A stretch of DNA of 64,000 bases from the NCBI RefSeq assembly GCF_030463565.1, contig NC_134659.1, positions 7,324,511 through 7,388,510 of the forward strand. The letters are read 5' to 3'. Source of the DNA: Pelecanus crispus. Its lineage: Eukaryota > Chordata > Aves > Pelecaniformes > Pelecanidae. The notes beneath the pieces were generated by a model. That model did not search any database and had not been told where the DNA came from. It worked only from the letters and a program-made list of their open reading frames with translations. Positions 46,101 to 57,500 of this stretch are shown here, piece by piece. How positions within the stretch are numbered: position 1 is the stretch's first letter; each line of letters opens with the position of its first letter. Position numbers and translations under genes: made by a program.

Positions 46101-49100
46101 AGAGACATTTGCATTTGCTAAAGAACCTGCCAGAGTGTCCCAAGGAGATGCTCAGACGCTATTAAACACCATTAGCTCCATCAGCATCTCAGTCAGGCAC
46201 CGATGGAGCAGCCAGGTGAGCCCTGCCTGGCTCTTGCTGCCTCCCTCCATGGGTCGGATCCTGGCCCCGAGCACTGAGGCAACCTGGAGACCCAAGCTCT
46301 GGATCCCCCAACTGGCATCAAATCCCATCATCGGGGACAGACCCTGAGGGGACAGCACGGGATAGACTCATCCAACCCAAGGGAAACATCTCCATATCAT
46401 CAAGGCAGCTGGACCGGAGAGGACCCAGTGCCCCGGGAGACACCTCAACCTCCGGCGTCCCCAACCTGTGATAGCTACAGATATTGAGGGGTCCCCAGTG
46501 TCCCACAGCCCCCTTCCCTGGGACTGGCTCCCCCCTGCGCCAGCGGCCATCCCTTACCGGCCACTGAGCCGTTCTTCACGATGGGGCACTCGCTCCACGG
46601 AAGAGGGTACTGGAAGGACTTAAAGAAGTAAAAGATGCTCCAGCCGATGATGACGTTGTAATAAAGACCGACAAAAAAACAGACCTGGGGGGAGGAAGGA
46701 GGACACGGTATTAAATCACAGGGCAGTGACACTGTCCCCAGCACACCTCCCGCTGGGCAGGGACCCCCGGGGGAGCAGGGCTGTTGGGATCAGGGGACGG
46801 GCACATTCCCATCCAGCCCTAAGCCCACGGGTGGAGCTGGAAAAACTCCCCTTGACCTCTCAAACCTCCACACGGGGCCCCTCAAGGTTTGCTTCTAGGC
46901 CACCCACACACACAGAGCTAGCAATGCTGTCCCATGCACCCCGAGGTGGGGGTCCGAGGGGACCCATGGGTGCACTCACGAGGCAGCTGGCGTAGCCGAT
47001 GCCCCCCAGGCGAGGACAGATGTAATTCCAGACGCCGATGCTGCCCCGGCGGATCCGCTGCCCCACCGCCAGCTCCAGGAAGAAGAGGGGGAGCCCGATG
47101 ATGATGAGCAGGACCAGGTACGGGACCAGGTAGGCACCTGGCAGAGGAGAGAAAGCTCTTCATGGACCCGTCTCTGCCTGCTCTCATGCAGCCAAGGATG
47201 GACGGACAGGGATGGACAGGCAGGGCAGAGCTGAGACAGGCTCTGCCCGCTCCATCGGTTCATTTGCAATGGATCTGGGAATGCAGAGCAACGCTTGGGC
47301 AGCAGAGAAGACAGTCATGGAGCGGAGCAAGCACACGTGCGTGGAAGGGGAGGGTGCAACATCCCCTGCCAGCGTGAGTGAGTGTGCGATAGACCCCAAC
47401 ACACCTAAAGACACACCGCATCCACACAGGCGCATCACCCTATGGGCAAGGAGACACCTCCGGAAGCCAGCCCATGGGGACAGGCACACGTTCCCAGCCA
47501 TCTCAGACACACAGGCAGGCAGGAGCCCTCCTGTTCACCCAGCTCCTGCCTGCACACGCGTGTCTGGACACAGTCGAGCCCGCTGCACCGACACCCCCGC
47601 CACGGACACCCCGCATGCCGGTGGCAGCATTCACCATGCCACGTGCTGCCCAGCGCCGAGCGACGTCCTCTGGTAGGGGTAGCAAGAGCTCACATTCGAA
47701 ACACGGTTAATCTCTGCCTAATTGAGGAGGCCGGAGAGAAAGGAGCAGTTCCCGAAGCATAACCAAATGACCGTAAAGGATGCGATGACTCACGCTGCAG
47801 CGCCCGGCTGATGAATTCCTCCAACTCCTGCCAGGGGCTGAGGAAGAGGCTCGGGAGCGTGTGGCTCGCTCCCACGGGGCGGCAGGCGATCCAAAAGCAT
47901 GCACCAGAGCCCGGTTGCTTTGGGCAAATTCCCGGCTGGTTTTACGCCCCGGTGAAAGCCACCATCCCCTGGCCCGGGGACAGGACCTGTGGCAGCTGAT
48001 GCTGCTCTGAGCAGCGGGTGCTGCAAAGCGGTTCAGGTGGGGAGATAAATTAAGATGCAGCAGCGCAGGGCGATGAGGAGGATGAAAGGAGAGGCAGAGA
48101 TCAGGGCAGGGCTGGAGCCCAGTGTAATTCCAGAAGGACCACGAGCACCCCATCTCTGCAACGCCCTCCTGCGCATCCACATCTCGACCTGCGGACGGAC
48201 GGAGCGTGAGACAGACGGACAGATTCAGGTGCAAATTTGTCCAATATTGGAGATTTTTTTTCCTGTGATCCCTGGAAAGATGGGCACCAGCTCATGCCCC
48301 GTGCATCGCTATGCCCGGCAGCACCTGCGTGGAAGTGTGGCGGGCAGCGTTGCCAGCCCGTGCCAGCTCCTGGCACACTGAGTCCTGGAAATTTGGCTCC
48401 AGCCCATCTCACCAGCGGCACGCAGCCATTCTCCCCTGCAGACACCTGCCTGGGGAGCAGGAGAGAAAGCAGCAGCCGCCACCACATCCCGGGGCTGCTC
48501 AGCACACCCAGAAGTGGTCTGTCCATCGCTCCCCAGCTCCCGCATCCGTCTGTCTGGCACCAGCCTCACAGCCCTGTGGGAATCCCTGAGGATTAAACAT
48601 GGTGGGAAGAAAAGGCAGAAAACCAGTGTCTGCCCCATGGGACAGGGGAGATGATGCCACTTGGCTGAAAGAAAAACTGCAGGAAAGCTCAGCAACCTGC
48701 TGCTGAAGCCAGCTCCCAGCTCCGTGCCTCAGTTTCCCCATCTGTAAAATAAGGGCGATGGTTGGAGCCGCTTGTAAAGCCTTTTTTGAGACCTGCTGCA
48801 GGAAGATGTTATACAACAGTAAGGAGCTCCTCAAACCAGCCGCTTGTCCCGGTCCCTGCCTGGCTCAGTGCCCCTGTGTCACGCCGCAGGATGGGGCTGA
48901 GCCGCCGAGTTCAGCACACCCGTCTCCTCCGCTGCAGCGGGTCTCAGGGCTGTTGTAAGATCAATTCCCCGTCCCCACTTCACATCCCATCTGGCCTTTT
49001 GTCTAAAAACACTTGCTTAATGCTCCCCACCTACAGCCAGGAAATTCAGCCCTGGATTTGCTAGGGAATACACCAGGATGAATCCCAGCCGGGGAACACA

Positions 49101-51400
49101 AGCTGCTGCTGCTGTTACCCAGCGCCTGAGACAGCCGAGGCTAAAGCCCCACAAACGTAGAGAACAGCAGAGACCTCAGCATAAGCTGAGAAATTTTCAT
49201 TCATTGCACTAATTAAAGTTAGTTATCAACTGCTGTGCCAGTGGGGAAACTGAGGCACGGCTGAGTTAAGTGCTTCCAGAGAACAGGACTCTGAATCTCC
49301 AACCTCTGGGTCTGAGTTGGATCCCAATCTCGTTTAATCAGGAAAACCTGCTTGGAAGTCAGAGGCCAGATGCAGAGAGTTGTGTAATTGTCCTGGTTTC
49401 AGCTGGGATAGAGTTAATTTTCTTCCTAGTAGCAGGCACAGTGCTGTGTTTTGGGTTTAGGATGAGAATAACGCTGATAACACACCGATGTTTGAGTTGT
49501 TGCTCAGTACTGCTCACACCAGGCAAGGACTTTTCAGGTTCCCATGCTCTGCCAGGGGCACAAGCAGCTGGGAGGGGGCACAGCCAGAATAGTTGACCCC
49601 AACTGCCCCAAGGGCTGTTCCATCCCATACGGCGTCATGCCCAGTATAGAAACTGGGGGGGGTTGGCCGGGGGGCTGCGATCGCTGCTCGGGGACAGGCT
49701 GGGCATTGGTCGGCAGGTGGTGAGCAATTGCATTGGGTATCACTTGCTTTGTATATTATTATTATTATTATTTTCCCTTCTTTTTCTGTCCTAGTAAACT
49801 GCCTTTATCTCAACCCACGAATTTTACTTTTTTTTTTCCAGTTGTCTCCCCCATTCCACTGGGGAGGGGGAGAGTGAGTGAATGGCCGTGTGGCCTTCAG
49901 CTGCCTGCCGGGTTAAACCACAGCAGTAATGACAGCAGCAGGGCCGTATCAATCCATCCCAGCCCTGAATTTACCCCAGGCTCTGCCTCCGACCTCCTTC
50001 AGGCCACGCGTACAACCCTCCGCGCTGCATGCGATGCACACGCGCACCGGCACGTGCAATGCAGCTAACGCAGGCGTTTGCGCCCCGTTAAGCCAAGACC
50101 ACGCCGAGACCCCCACCGTCGGCTTTGCAACGTGGCGAATGCACTGTGAAAAGCTGTGCCGCACCGAAACCGAGCCTCGCCTGGACCCAAACGGGGGCAC
50201 CGGGAGCCAAGCGTGCCAGCGGCGGGGGAGACGCTGGGCTGCAGGAGCCGGCCGCAGCGTGCTCCATCCCGGCGGGCAAGGGAAGGCGATGGGCGTGCGA
50301 GCAGCCCCGGGGTGGGAAGTGCTGACTGCACAGGTCTTCATTTGGGAGAATGACTCATCGTGAAGATGACACCAGAAACGTTTTAATTATTGAGAGCGCT
50401 GCAGGCTCGCCAGCTCCGGGGCTGGGGGCATGCCGAACGATGCAGCGCCGGGAACAGGGCGAGGGCAAGGGGGAGAGGGGAAAGCTGGGCTGATCCTGGC
50501 TTTGTTCAGTGCCGCAGGCAGGGGCTGCTTCCCATCGCTGCAAAGGGCAGTGCTGCGCGGGAGAGGCCTCGAGGGCTGGGGTGGGATTAACGATGAGCAG
50601 CCTGCTCTCTCATCAGTGTCACGAAGGGTGTCGGGTCTCAGCACAGCTGAAGGGACCTGGCCCTCCAGGCTGCTCCTGGAAGCCCAAGGAGAGGGCACGG
50701 GCTGGGACGGGAGGACAGGCTGGCTGGAAGGAGGCTTTGGGAAGGGGCTGGAGCCTACACAACACAGCTTCAGGACCTAGGGACATGGAAGGACACTCTC
50801 TTCTTTTTTCCCCCCCTAGTTTCCAAATTGCCCCAACAGGAATTGTGGGCTGCAGTGAGAAATCCTGGCTCCCGGCCTGGGATTCGCCCTGAGTTTGGAG
50901 CAGGCAGGCGGACCCCCTTTAGGAAGAAGCTGTCCTGAAGGTTTCTGCACCTCTGCACTGATGCACGCACAGCGGCGAGCGGCTCCTGGCTGCTCCTTCA
51001 GAGCCCAAATAACCCCCATCCCAACCTGGGATCCGCACGCCGACGTGCAGCGAGGCAGGATTGGGCCGTACCCTCTTCCCCAAGGGCTGAGCCCAGCTCT
51101 GCCCCACCTCTCACCTCCTCCGTTCTTCTGGCAGAGGTAGGGGAAGCGCCAGACATTGCCCAGCCCCACGGAGTAGCCGATCTGCGCCAGGATGTACTGC
51201 AGCTTGCTGTTCCATGCCGGCCGGTTCTCCGCATCCAGCTCTTCCTCTCCATCCTTCTGCTTGTCCCAGGTCTCCCCCGTCACGTTGAGGACGCTGCGTT
51301 TGTAGTCCACGGGCTCTTCATGGGCCAGCAAGTCAGCCACCGACTCGGTGACATGCTCGCTGCTGTGCTCCCGCTGCGTCACCTTGCTGTTCTTCGGCAT
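39759..51400 (-). CDS. SLC6A17: SLC6A17 (NTT4/XT1), synaptic vesicle neutral amino-acid transporter, 11 coding exons
   Basis: The product is a sodium-coupled SLC6-family transporter that loads synaptic vesicles with neutral amino acids such as proline, glycine, leucine and alanine (family knowledge). Joined minus-strand exons 51115-51400, 46980-47137, 46558-46684, 45553-45734, 44334-44444, 43095-43336, 42207-42399, 41644-41836, 41293-41452, 40568-40730 and 39759-40127 total 2184 nt, giving 727 residues, the same length as the human protein. The N-terminus [16 protein letters not shown] and the C-terminus STPESEL are nearly identical to human. TM1 carries the SLC6 motif [22 protein letters not shown] (split here as [22 protein letters not shown]), and an N-glycosylation site NGS lies at about 186-188. 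Twelve membrane segments are expected. Residues equivalent to human G162 and P633, mutated in recessive intellectual disability, are unchanged. All introns are GT-AG. The start ATG is 51398-51400. No frameshift or stop is seen, so the gene looks intact. Confidence 0.97.
40568..40730 (-). CDS. SLC6A17: SLC6A17 coding exon 10
   Basis: The exon is 163 nt. It encodes [19 protein letters not shown] and the next membrane segment ([18 protein letters not shown]), ending SAWIREE. Acceptor is TTGGCAG and donor is GTGAGC. Confidence 0.95.
41293..41452 (-). CDS. SLC6A17: SLC6A17 coding exon 9
   Basis: The exon is 160 nt. It encodes TM10 ([18 protein letters not shown]) and the [12 protein letters not shown] helix leading into TM11, ending IYGTKK. 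Acceptor is CCCCATAG and donor is GTAAGA. Confidence 0.95.
41644..41836 (-). CDS. SLC6A17: SLC6A17 coding exon 8
   Basis: The exon is 193 nt, phase 0 in and phase 1 out. It encodes [16 protein letters not shown] (TM8, SLC6 core) and TM9 with [15 protein letters not shown]. Acceptor is CTGAATAG and donor is GTGAGG. Confidence 0.95.
42207..42399 (-). CDS. SLC6A17: SLC6A17 coding exon 7
   Basis: The exon is 193 nt. It encodes the long loop between TM7 and TM8 ([15 protein letters not shown] through LLEDELDK). This loop varies most from human ([14 protein letters not shown]), as expected for an exposed loop. Acceptor is TCCCTTAG and donor is GTACCT. Confidence 0.94.
43095..43336 (-). CDS. SLC6A17: SLC6A17 coding exon 6
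   Basis: The exon is 242 nt, phase 0 in and phase 2 out. It encodes the [17 protein letters not shown] segment (TM6, part of the SLC6 substrate and ion site) and TM7, ending IMNEKCVV. Donor is GTAAGA. Confidence 0.95.
43526..43600 (+). repeat. MIR-like SINE remnant
   Basis: AGGGGAAAACTGAGGCATGG in SLC6A17 intron 5; the flanks are too diverged to place ends. Confidence 0.45.
44334..44444 (-). CDS. SLC6A17: SLC6A17 coding exon 5
   Basis: The exon is 111 nt, 37 whole codons. It encodes TM5 ([20 protein letters not shown]) and [17 protein letters not shown]. Acceptor is GCCCTAG and donor is GTAAGA. Confidence 0.95.
45553..45734 (-). CDS. SLC6A17: SLC6A17 coding exon 4
   Basis: The exon is 182 nt, phase 1 in and phase 0 out. 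It encodes the rest of loop 2 ([14 protein letters not shown]) and TM4 ([19 protein letters not shown]), ending IQSSGK. Acceptor is CAATTGCAG and donor is GTGGGT. Confidence 0.95.
45943..46080 (-). mobile_element. tRNA-Ile-headed SINE with CR1 tail (TguSINE1-like)
   Basis: Read on the minus strand, the element opens with a tRNA-Ile(AAT)-like body. It has an A-box-like TTAGCTCAGTTGG, an anticodon arm TGGTGCTAATAACGCCA and a B-box-like GGTTCAATCCC. It runs directly into a CR1 3' end (GGGTTGG...CCTTCCAACCC...) and finishes with ATTCTATG repeats. The acceptor and T stems are degraded, so it is not a functional tRNA gene. This head-tail layout is that of the passerine SINE TguSINE1. It lies in SLC6A17 intron 3. 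No clear target-site duplication was found. Confidence 0.75.
46558..46684 (-). CDS. SLC6A17: SLC6A17 coding exon 3
   Basis: The exon is 127 nt, phase 0 in and phase 1 out. It encodes TM3 ([20 protein letters not shown]) and the start of the large extracellular/luminal loop 2, with an NGS sequon. The Gly in VIIGW is the residue equivalent to human G162. Donor is GTAAGG. Confidence 0.95.
46980..47137 (-). CDS. SLC6A17: SLC6A17 coding exon 2
   Basis: The exon is 158 nt; two bases complete the split Gly codon, then 52 codons follow. It encodes TM2 ([12 protein letters not shown]) and the conserved [12 protein letters not shown] segment, ending GGIGYASCL. Acceptor is CTCTGCCAG and donor is GTGAGT. 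Confidence 0.95.
48720..48765 (-). repeat. MIR-like SINE remnant
   Basis: GTGCCTCAGTTTCCCCATCT followed by GTAAAATAAGGGCGATGG is the reverse complement of the MIR core. Only the core is recognisable. Confidence 0.6.
49235..49325 (+). repeat. MIR-like SINE remnant
   Basis: GGGGAAACTGAGGCACGG is followed by GAGTTAAGTGCTT and then CTCCAACCTCTGGGTCTGA, the order of MIR core and downstream segments. It is diverged and lies just upstream of the solo LTR. Confidence 0.6.
49389..49925 (+). mobile_element. solo LTR of an avian endogenous retrovirus (ERVL-like)
   Basis: The element starts TGTCCTGGTTTCAGCTGGGA and ends GGTTAAACCACAGCA. It is flanked on both sides by the direct repeat GTAAT (49384-49388 and 49926-49930). 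The 537-bp length, TG...CA ends, an AGTAAA near 49793 and a T-rich tract are typical of a complete LTR. The start is a sequence I recognise from common avian LTRs. A 5-bp duplication fits class III (ERVL-like) elements. No internal region is present, so it is a recombined solo LTR. It sits antisense in SLC6A17 intron 1 (between coding exons 1 and 2). Confidence 0.88.
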
Positions 51401-51522
51401 CGGGACGGCTCCGCACGGCCCCGGGGGGCGGGATGGGGCGAGGGGAGAAGATGAGCGTCCCGCAGGGAACGGCGCCCGTGTGAGCTATAGCTCGGGCCTC
51501 ACCTCCTCTTCATCAGCAGGAC
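51115..51522 (-). CDS. SLC6A17: SLC6A17 coding exon 1 with short 5' UTR
   Basis: Coding part is 51115-51400, 95 codons plus one base. It encodes the cytoplasmic N-terminus and TM1 up to QKNGGG. The donor after 51115 reads GTGAG. A good acceptor (pyrimidine tract then CCCAG) precedes 51522, so the exon probably carries about 122 nt of 5' UTR. The context of the ATG is weak (C at -3). A 4-codon upstream ORF lies at 51499-51513. Confidence 0.93.
51499..51513 (-). promoter_or_regulatory. short upstream ORF in SLC6A17 5' UTR
   Basis: ATG AAG AGG AGG TGA lies about 100 nt upstream of the SLC6A17 start, in the predicted UTR part of the first coding exon. If this segment is in the mature mRNA it could reduce translation of the main frame. 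The internal GTGAGG at the end of this ORF could also be a splice donor, which would remove it. Confidence 0.35.
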
Positions 51523-54500
51523 CTGGGTGGGGAAGGGGTCAACAGAGGATGAGTTGGTTTTGCCTTACCCCAAGGGTGTCCTGGTGCTGGTGGGAGCGGC
51601 AGCACCAGGGGAGAAGGGTCTCCATCACCCCATGCCTTGGGGACCTCCCTCTGGGCTGGGGGATGCTAAGGGCCCCCCTCTCCATGAATGATGAACCAGA
51701 AGCAACCCCCTGGTTCGGTATTCATGGAGAAGAGCCTCCCGCAACCCACAGGAGGGAATTTCCCTGGGCTGCAGGGGATGGTGATGAGCAATGGAGCCGG
51801 TCACATCGCCGTGACACCTCTTTTATCCTCTAACAACCCCGTTCCCGGGCCAGCAGCACTGCTGAGGGCTGACACCGCATCCAGCTCTGGCCAGGGCTCT
51901 GCCCTCCCTGCCCTCCTGGCCCAGGCTCAGCCCCACGATGGCTCGAAAGCACTGGGGGCACAGTGACAAACGCCCAGGCTATCTCTCCATCCCTGGACAT
52001 TATCAGCAGTGACTTAAAAGCCTGGGAGCCTGCAGCTAAATCTTCCCAGGCAGCTTTACAACAGATAAGGGCTACAAAACAGCGGCTGCCGAGGCAAAGC
52101 CATCAATCGTCCCAGCCCCTCCACCTTCCCAGCCTTCATCGTGGGCCAGCTTTGGCTGGGGAGAGCGATACCAGTCCCACAGCATCCACGCGGTTACACC
52201 AGTTACACCAGTTTGTCCCCACTGCCTCATTCCCAAAACCGATGGCACCAGATCCCACGGGCGCGGGGCTGGGATGGGCGCAGGCAGGGTAATTTTTGGA
52301 CCCGTGGAAGGGAGCATGGGTGGGAGCATGGGTTCACCGCTGGCGTGGTGATGAGTGGATATGCGTGGCAGGTCGTGTTTGCAAACAGGCTGCTGCGTGC
52401 TTGCACCAGGGACGACTCCGGCTGTGGGAGCCATCCCGCATGGAGGCCTTTCAGGGGGTGCACACAACCCGGCCCAGCCCTGCTCACCCCTGCTTCAAAA
52501 AGCTTGGGGGCATCAGGGAAATCCACTCTGCCGGGCTGGGGATCCCCAACCTGGGAAAGCACCATGGTCTCTCCTCGCCATACTGGGAGAACTGGGGTCG
52601 AACTGGCAGCTCCCACCCCAGCTGGGACCGTGGAGTTTTACCAGCTGGGAAAAAGACAAAGAAAACCCCCAAGAAACCCCACATCTTGGAAAAATGACTC
52701 TCCCAAGGGGCCACGCTTGCTGCTTTTCTCTCCCCAGCCTCCCTGCTTCCCAGGGGACAGCAGGCTTGTCACCAGCCCCTGGAAGAGCGATGGTGCCGTG
52801 CCCGAGGGCCTGTCCCACCCCAGCCTGGCCACAGCATCATTTCACCCTCACCCTGGGGGCTTTCTCCTTCAGTTCAAGGCTCGTACAAGCTGGGTCTCAG
52901 CCACCAGCACAGTCCTTGGGCAGCCAACCCTCGGTGCGGGTGGCCGGTCCCTACCAGGGTAGATGATACAGGATGGGCGATGCGGGAGGGACCTCCCGCT
53001 GTGCCCCTCGAGGCGAGCAGAAGGAAAACTCACATTATTCCAGAGCCACCCCCAGCTCTCCTTTCCTTTGGACAAACATCCACTTTCTTGACCTAATTCA
53101 GCCCCAACCAAAGCCCACAATCCCAAAACTTGCCAGAGCAGTGGGTTCAGCCCAGGCACCAAAACCCATTCCCAACCATCGCGCTGAGGTCCCAACCTGG
53201 GAGGGAAGCAAAGCATTGGCAGCAGGAAACCTCACCCTCCCTCACCCTCACCTTGGTGTTTTTTCACCCCTGAAGAAAGTTCCCCGTTTGCCCGGCCCCG
53301 TTCTTATTAGAAAAGCTATTTTCGGCTGTCGGCTGCATCTGTTGCCAGGCAACCGTGTCGGCTCCATATCTTTCCTGGATCCGGCTCCTCCGGAGAAGCC
53401 GTTTGAATTATTCTTTCAAGCCTGGCCCAGCAATGTTTAATTTCCTAACGAGGGCTCATTCACGTAAACCGCTCATGGCTCGATCGCGGCAATTACTGGC
53501 ACGTGGCTGCCTGGGGCTGGAGCATCCTGAGCTGGGATGGGGACAGGCGCAGAGGGTAGGGAAGGGCCTCATCCAGCAGCCAGGAAATCACTGTGATTTC
53601 CATCGATTTTGGATCAGGCTCTGTATAGATTAGTGCAGACCCGGTTGAATCACCCAGGAGCTGTTTGCTGCTCCCTGTCTGCTCAGCAGCCACTTAAGCT
53701 CCTTCCGAGCGAGGGTGACTCAGACCTTCGGAAGGACTCAGCCTCGGGGGCCTAAGTCTCTCTTTATATTGGGGATAGAGCCCAGAATATCTAGGATCTG
53801 CTGGCTGAGCCCCCAGAGCTCAGTGCCCCATGGCGAAGGCACCCAAACTGCTCTCCTGGGACAGCTCAACCCCTTGGAGCAAAGCCTGGGAGGTGCCCAG
53901 CTCTGGGGAACGTGATGTTGAGGGGCCAGCATGATGGGGTCAGGACAGAGCCCACAGCATCTCTCTCTGGATCTCTACCTCTCCCCCTCCTCAGTTTAGG
54001 TCCCCCCCCAGAGTTATCCTTAGGAGCTGAGAGGCAGCAGGACACGGCGGTCCTTGAGGAGCAGGTTTCTTCAAGCACCTCCAAAGCCCCAGAGGCTCTC
54101 AGTGTCTTGGAGGAAACTCAAGACAGCAACATTCCCAAAGGATTTGGGGATCAAAAGGGGTGCTTGGCTGCTCTCCTGGGGCTGGGGCAAGGGCTCTCTA
54201 GGCTTTGGGATGAGATGACACCAGAGGATGAGAGGAGGGTGAAGGAGCAGAGGTACAAGTCTTCCTCCCCATGGAAGATGTGCCCAAATTGAACTAGAGC
54301 AGGGGAAAACCATGGTAGAGGTCCAAATCTTGATCCCGGCATGGCTCTGCCACTGTGTCCCCATGGCTTGCTTGGGGAGGTGCTGCTCAGCCCCTGCCTG
54401 CTGATGGTGGTGTTGCCCAGAGGAGATCCAGGCCCGAAGGAGAGAGGACCGTTCCTGACAGCGACACCGTGAGCGTACCCAACCTTTGCCGCCTACATCC

Positions 54501-57500
54501 CTGCCAGTACCGTGAGGCGATCCCAGCCAAAACCAGCACAAAGCCACCGACCCATACGGCACAGGGACCCAGTCCAGGGAGCAGCGAGGTCAAGAGGGCT
54601 CTTCCTATTCACTTCCCCAGCATTTTGCATCAGCCCCAAGGTCCGCACCCCTCAGATCGGAAAGCACTGTCCAAATCCATCTGAGAAAGGTATTTCTACT
54701 CATTTCTTTGATTGAAAAGGGAATTTAATAAAAAAATCATCTGCCAAAAATAATAACCGCCCCGCGAGAAAGACGAGGCAGATCAGCTGACAACCAGGAG
54801 CTTTCCGGGCTGGAGAGAGATAGAAAACCCTTGTCACTGACAGATGGAGATTCAGCTTGTTTACTTAGCCCTCATGACCTTAATTTTCTTAAATGTGCAT
54901 TTTTTTCTTTCTCTTTAGAAGACTGATTAGGGTCTTTCAGAGCCCAAAGCTTGTAATAACCTCACTTGCGCTGCCGGACCAGGGGTGCCTTTGCACCAAC
55001 CACCTTGCCCAGGTAAAGCTGGTGCTGATGCCACCCAGGCAGGCACCTGGAGAGGGACCGTGGCTTTTCCACGGCAGGACCAGGGAAAGGACCGGCTTGT
55101 GCTGGGTCAGTGCCACTGTCTCTGGAGATGACTTGAGAGCAGCCAACACCATCCCACAGGGCATTATGAGGGGAGACGTTGGGGAAAGCATCACTGGGTT
55201 GTCCCTGGGGATAACTTACCTCCTGCGTCTCCCACCGCTCGATGTCCCTAGGTAGCTCCTTGAATGAGATTCCCACTTTCATGGTCCCCCGCGGGTGCCT
55301 TCACGTCTAACCCCGTGCAGGACCTCAGCCCCCCCTGCAAAGCAACCACCATCCCCTGAGCCCCGCTCCCGCCCCAGACCCACTGGCTGAGCCGGGGGCT
55401 CCTGCTTGCACCAAGTGACAATCCCCTGCCCATGTCCCCCCGTCCAGGTGACACAGGGGTGGCCTCGACCACCATATCCCTTCACACTGACGGCTCAGGA
55501 GCCACCAGTGCAGCGGGGCGAAGGCACATGGCGATGGTTTGCCGTGGTACAGGCTAGATTCACCCCACCCAGGGACGGGGCAGAGATGGAGAAGCTCTTG
55601 CTTCGCTACACCCAGGGGGTTTAAGCCCTGCCCGGAGTCTCCCATCGATCGCAGCTGGAGATGGAAACACCCACTGGGGAAAAGCTGCTATTTGGGATGA
55701 GCGAAGACCTCTGGGAGCCGAGGGCACCATATTCCCCAGCCCTGCCAGCAGCATCACGAATGGGTCAGCGGAGGAAGGATGCTCCAAGATGCGTGTCCTG
55801 CCTCGGCCCGACCTTGCTTTCTCAGGAAGGCAGCTGGGGAGCAATAAAGCAGGCTGGAAACGTGTCAGCAAAGCTTTCAGCTAGGCCTGGGAGCGCAGAG
55901 GCAGGCAGGGACGAGATGGGGATTTACAGCAGCCTCCGAGGAGAGCAACCACCAACAGCAAACACGCTCTGGGTCTGAAGGATGGGCACGAGGGGAGATT
56001 TCTCCTCTCCTGTGTCCAAATTTTACACTTATACCCTGTTTGGGTCCACAAAGGGGAAACTGAGGCAGGAAAAAACACAGGCTGAGACTGGGGGAGTTCA
56101 AAATCAACGTTTAGACTGTGGGGACTCTCTGGTCCCTCCCTACCCCATCACCTCTCCTCCTTCAGCTGTAACCCCGCTGCCCTCAGCTTCGAGGCAAATC
56201 CCCAGCAGCTCCTGAAGGAGAGGGGAAAGATGCTCCCAGTGCATTCAGCGCACCGGGAAGGTCTGGCTCACTCCATCAAGGTCACAGAGCAGGGAAGGGA
56301 GGGAAGAGCAAAGGGGCCAGAGGCACAGAGGGATTTCAGGAGGTGGAAGGCCACTCTCAGGTTCAGGCTGGGAGATCTGAGCATCAATTTGCAGCTCCGC
56401 ACCCTCCCCAACACGCAAAGGGCCAGGGAAACCTTGCACCCAGGGCCAGACTATTTGGTGCAGATTGGGAGACTGAAGCAGGGAGGAGAAGGGATGGATC
56501 CAAGGTCACCCAGGAAGCCAGGGAGCCCGGGAAGGAGAGGCAGAGGGAAGGAACAAGCATCCCTCCCGTCGTCCCTCTGTACGCCGCAAAGCCAAGCAGC
56601 AAAGGGAAGGAGCCCTGGATCCACATCCCGGCTTTGAGACCAAATCATGAGAAAAACAGCTCCAGGCCCCTCCCTGCAGCTCCCCGCGGTCAGGAGCCCC
56701 TCTGCGATGGGAGAGGGATCGCCCTCGCAGAGCGGGTCCTTTGGGAGGTATCCCACCTTCGGAGATGTCCCACTCTTACAAGCCGCAAGAAATCAAGGGC
56801 AGGACCCTCCCAGCAGCACCCAAACTCTGCTTCAAAGCCCCGAGAAGAGATTTTTACCCAACGCAGAAGCATTGCAGCTCTGATCCCTCCAGCCCTGCTC
56901 CTGCAGCCTCCATCATGCAAACTTCCCTTCCACGAGCCCAGGCCACTCCAAGATGCCTCCATCTTAAAGCTATTCAGTGCCGGGGCTTGCTCGTCCCTGC
57001 TCATCCTCTCTGGCTCCATGGGGAAGGGTTTTGCCATCTGGGCTCATTAGGGCTGCTCCCTCTCTCCCCTTCTTTAAACGATCCCTGTTAATTAGCGCCA
57101 GGCTCTCACCGCCCTGCGGAGATGCCACGCAGTGACTCAGTCCCACCAGCCGAGCTGCATCCCGGTGCACTCCCTCCCTTACACCCACGCATGGAGAGGC
57201 GCAAACTTTGGACGGGGTCAGCGTGAGCAGATGGGAGAGCGCAGGGGTGCCCGAGGACAAGGGCACCCGCAAAAAGCTTCACTGGAAACCAAGCTCCCAG
57301 CCCCGGCGTGGGGTTGAGAGCAGCTCAGCACCATGCACCCGGCATTTCCCCGCCGGAGATGCTCTGCGCCGCGTCCTTCCCGTGCGAACGCCCGGGCCCG
57401 CTTTAGCATCATGAGACGGGAGCGGTTCACGTTCGCTGATGAATCAGAGCTGCCTCCGCTTTTGTCTTACACCTACCTAAGTGGCTTTCGCCAGCAAAAG

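Larger units (their letters stand above)
47138..51114 (-). other. SLC6A17 intron between coding exons 1 and 2
   Basis: 3.98 kb with no coding signal. It holds two MIR-like remnants, the solo LTR at 49389-49925 and an (ATT)n microsatellite inside that LTR near 49757-49773. The rest is unremarkable GC-rich sequence. Confidence 0.8.
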
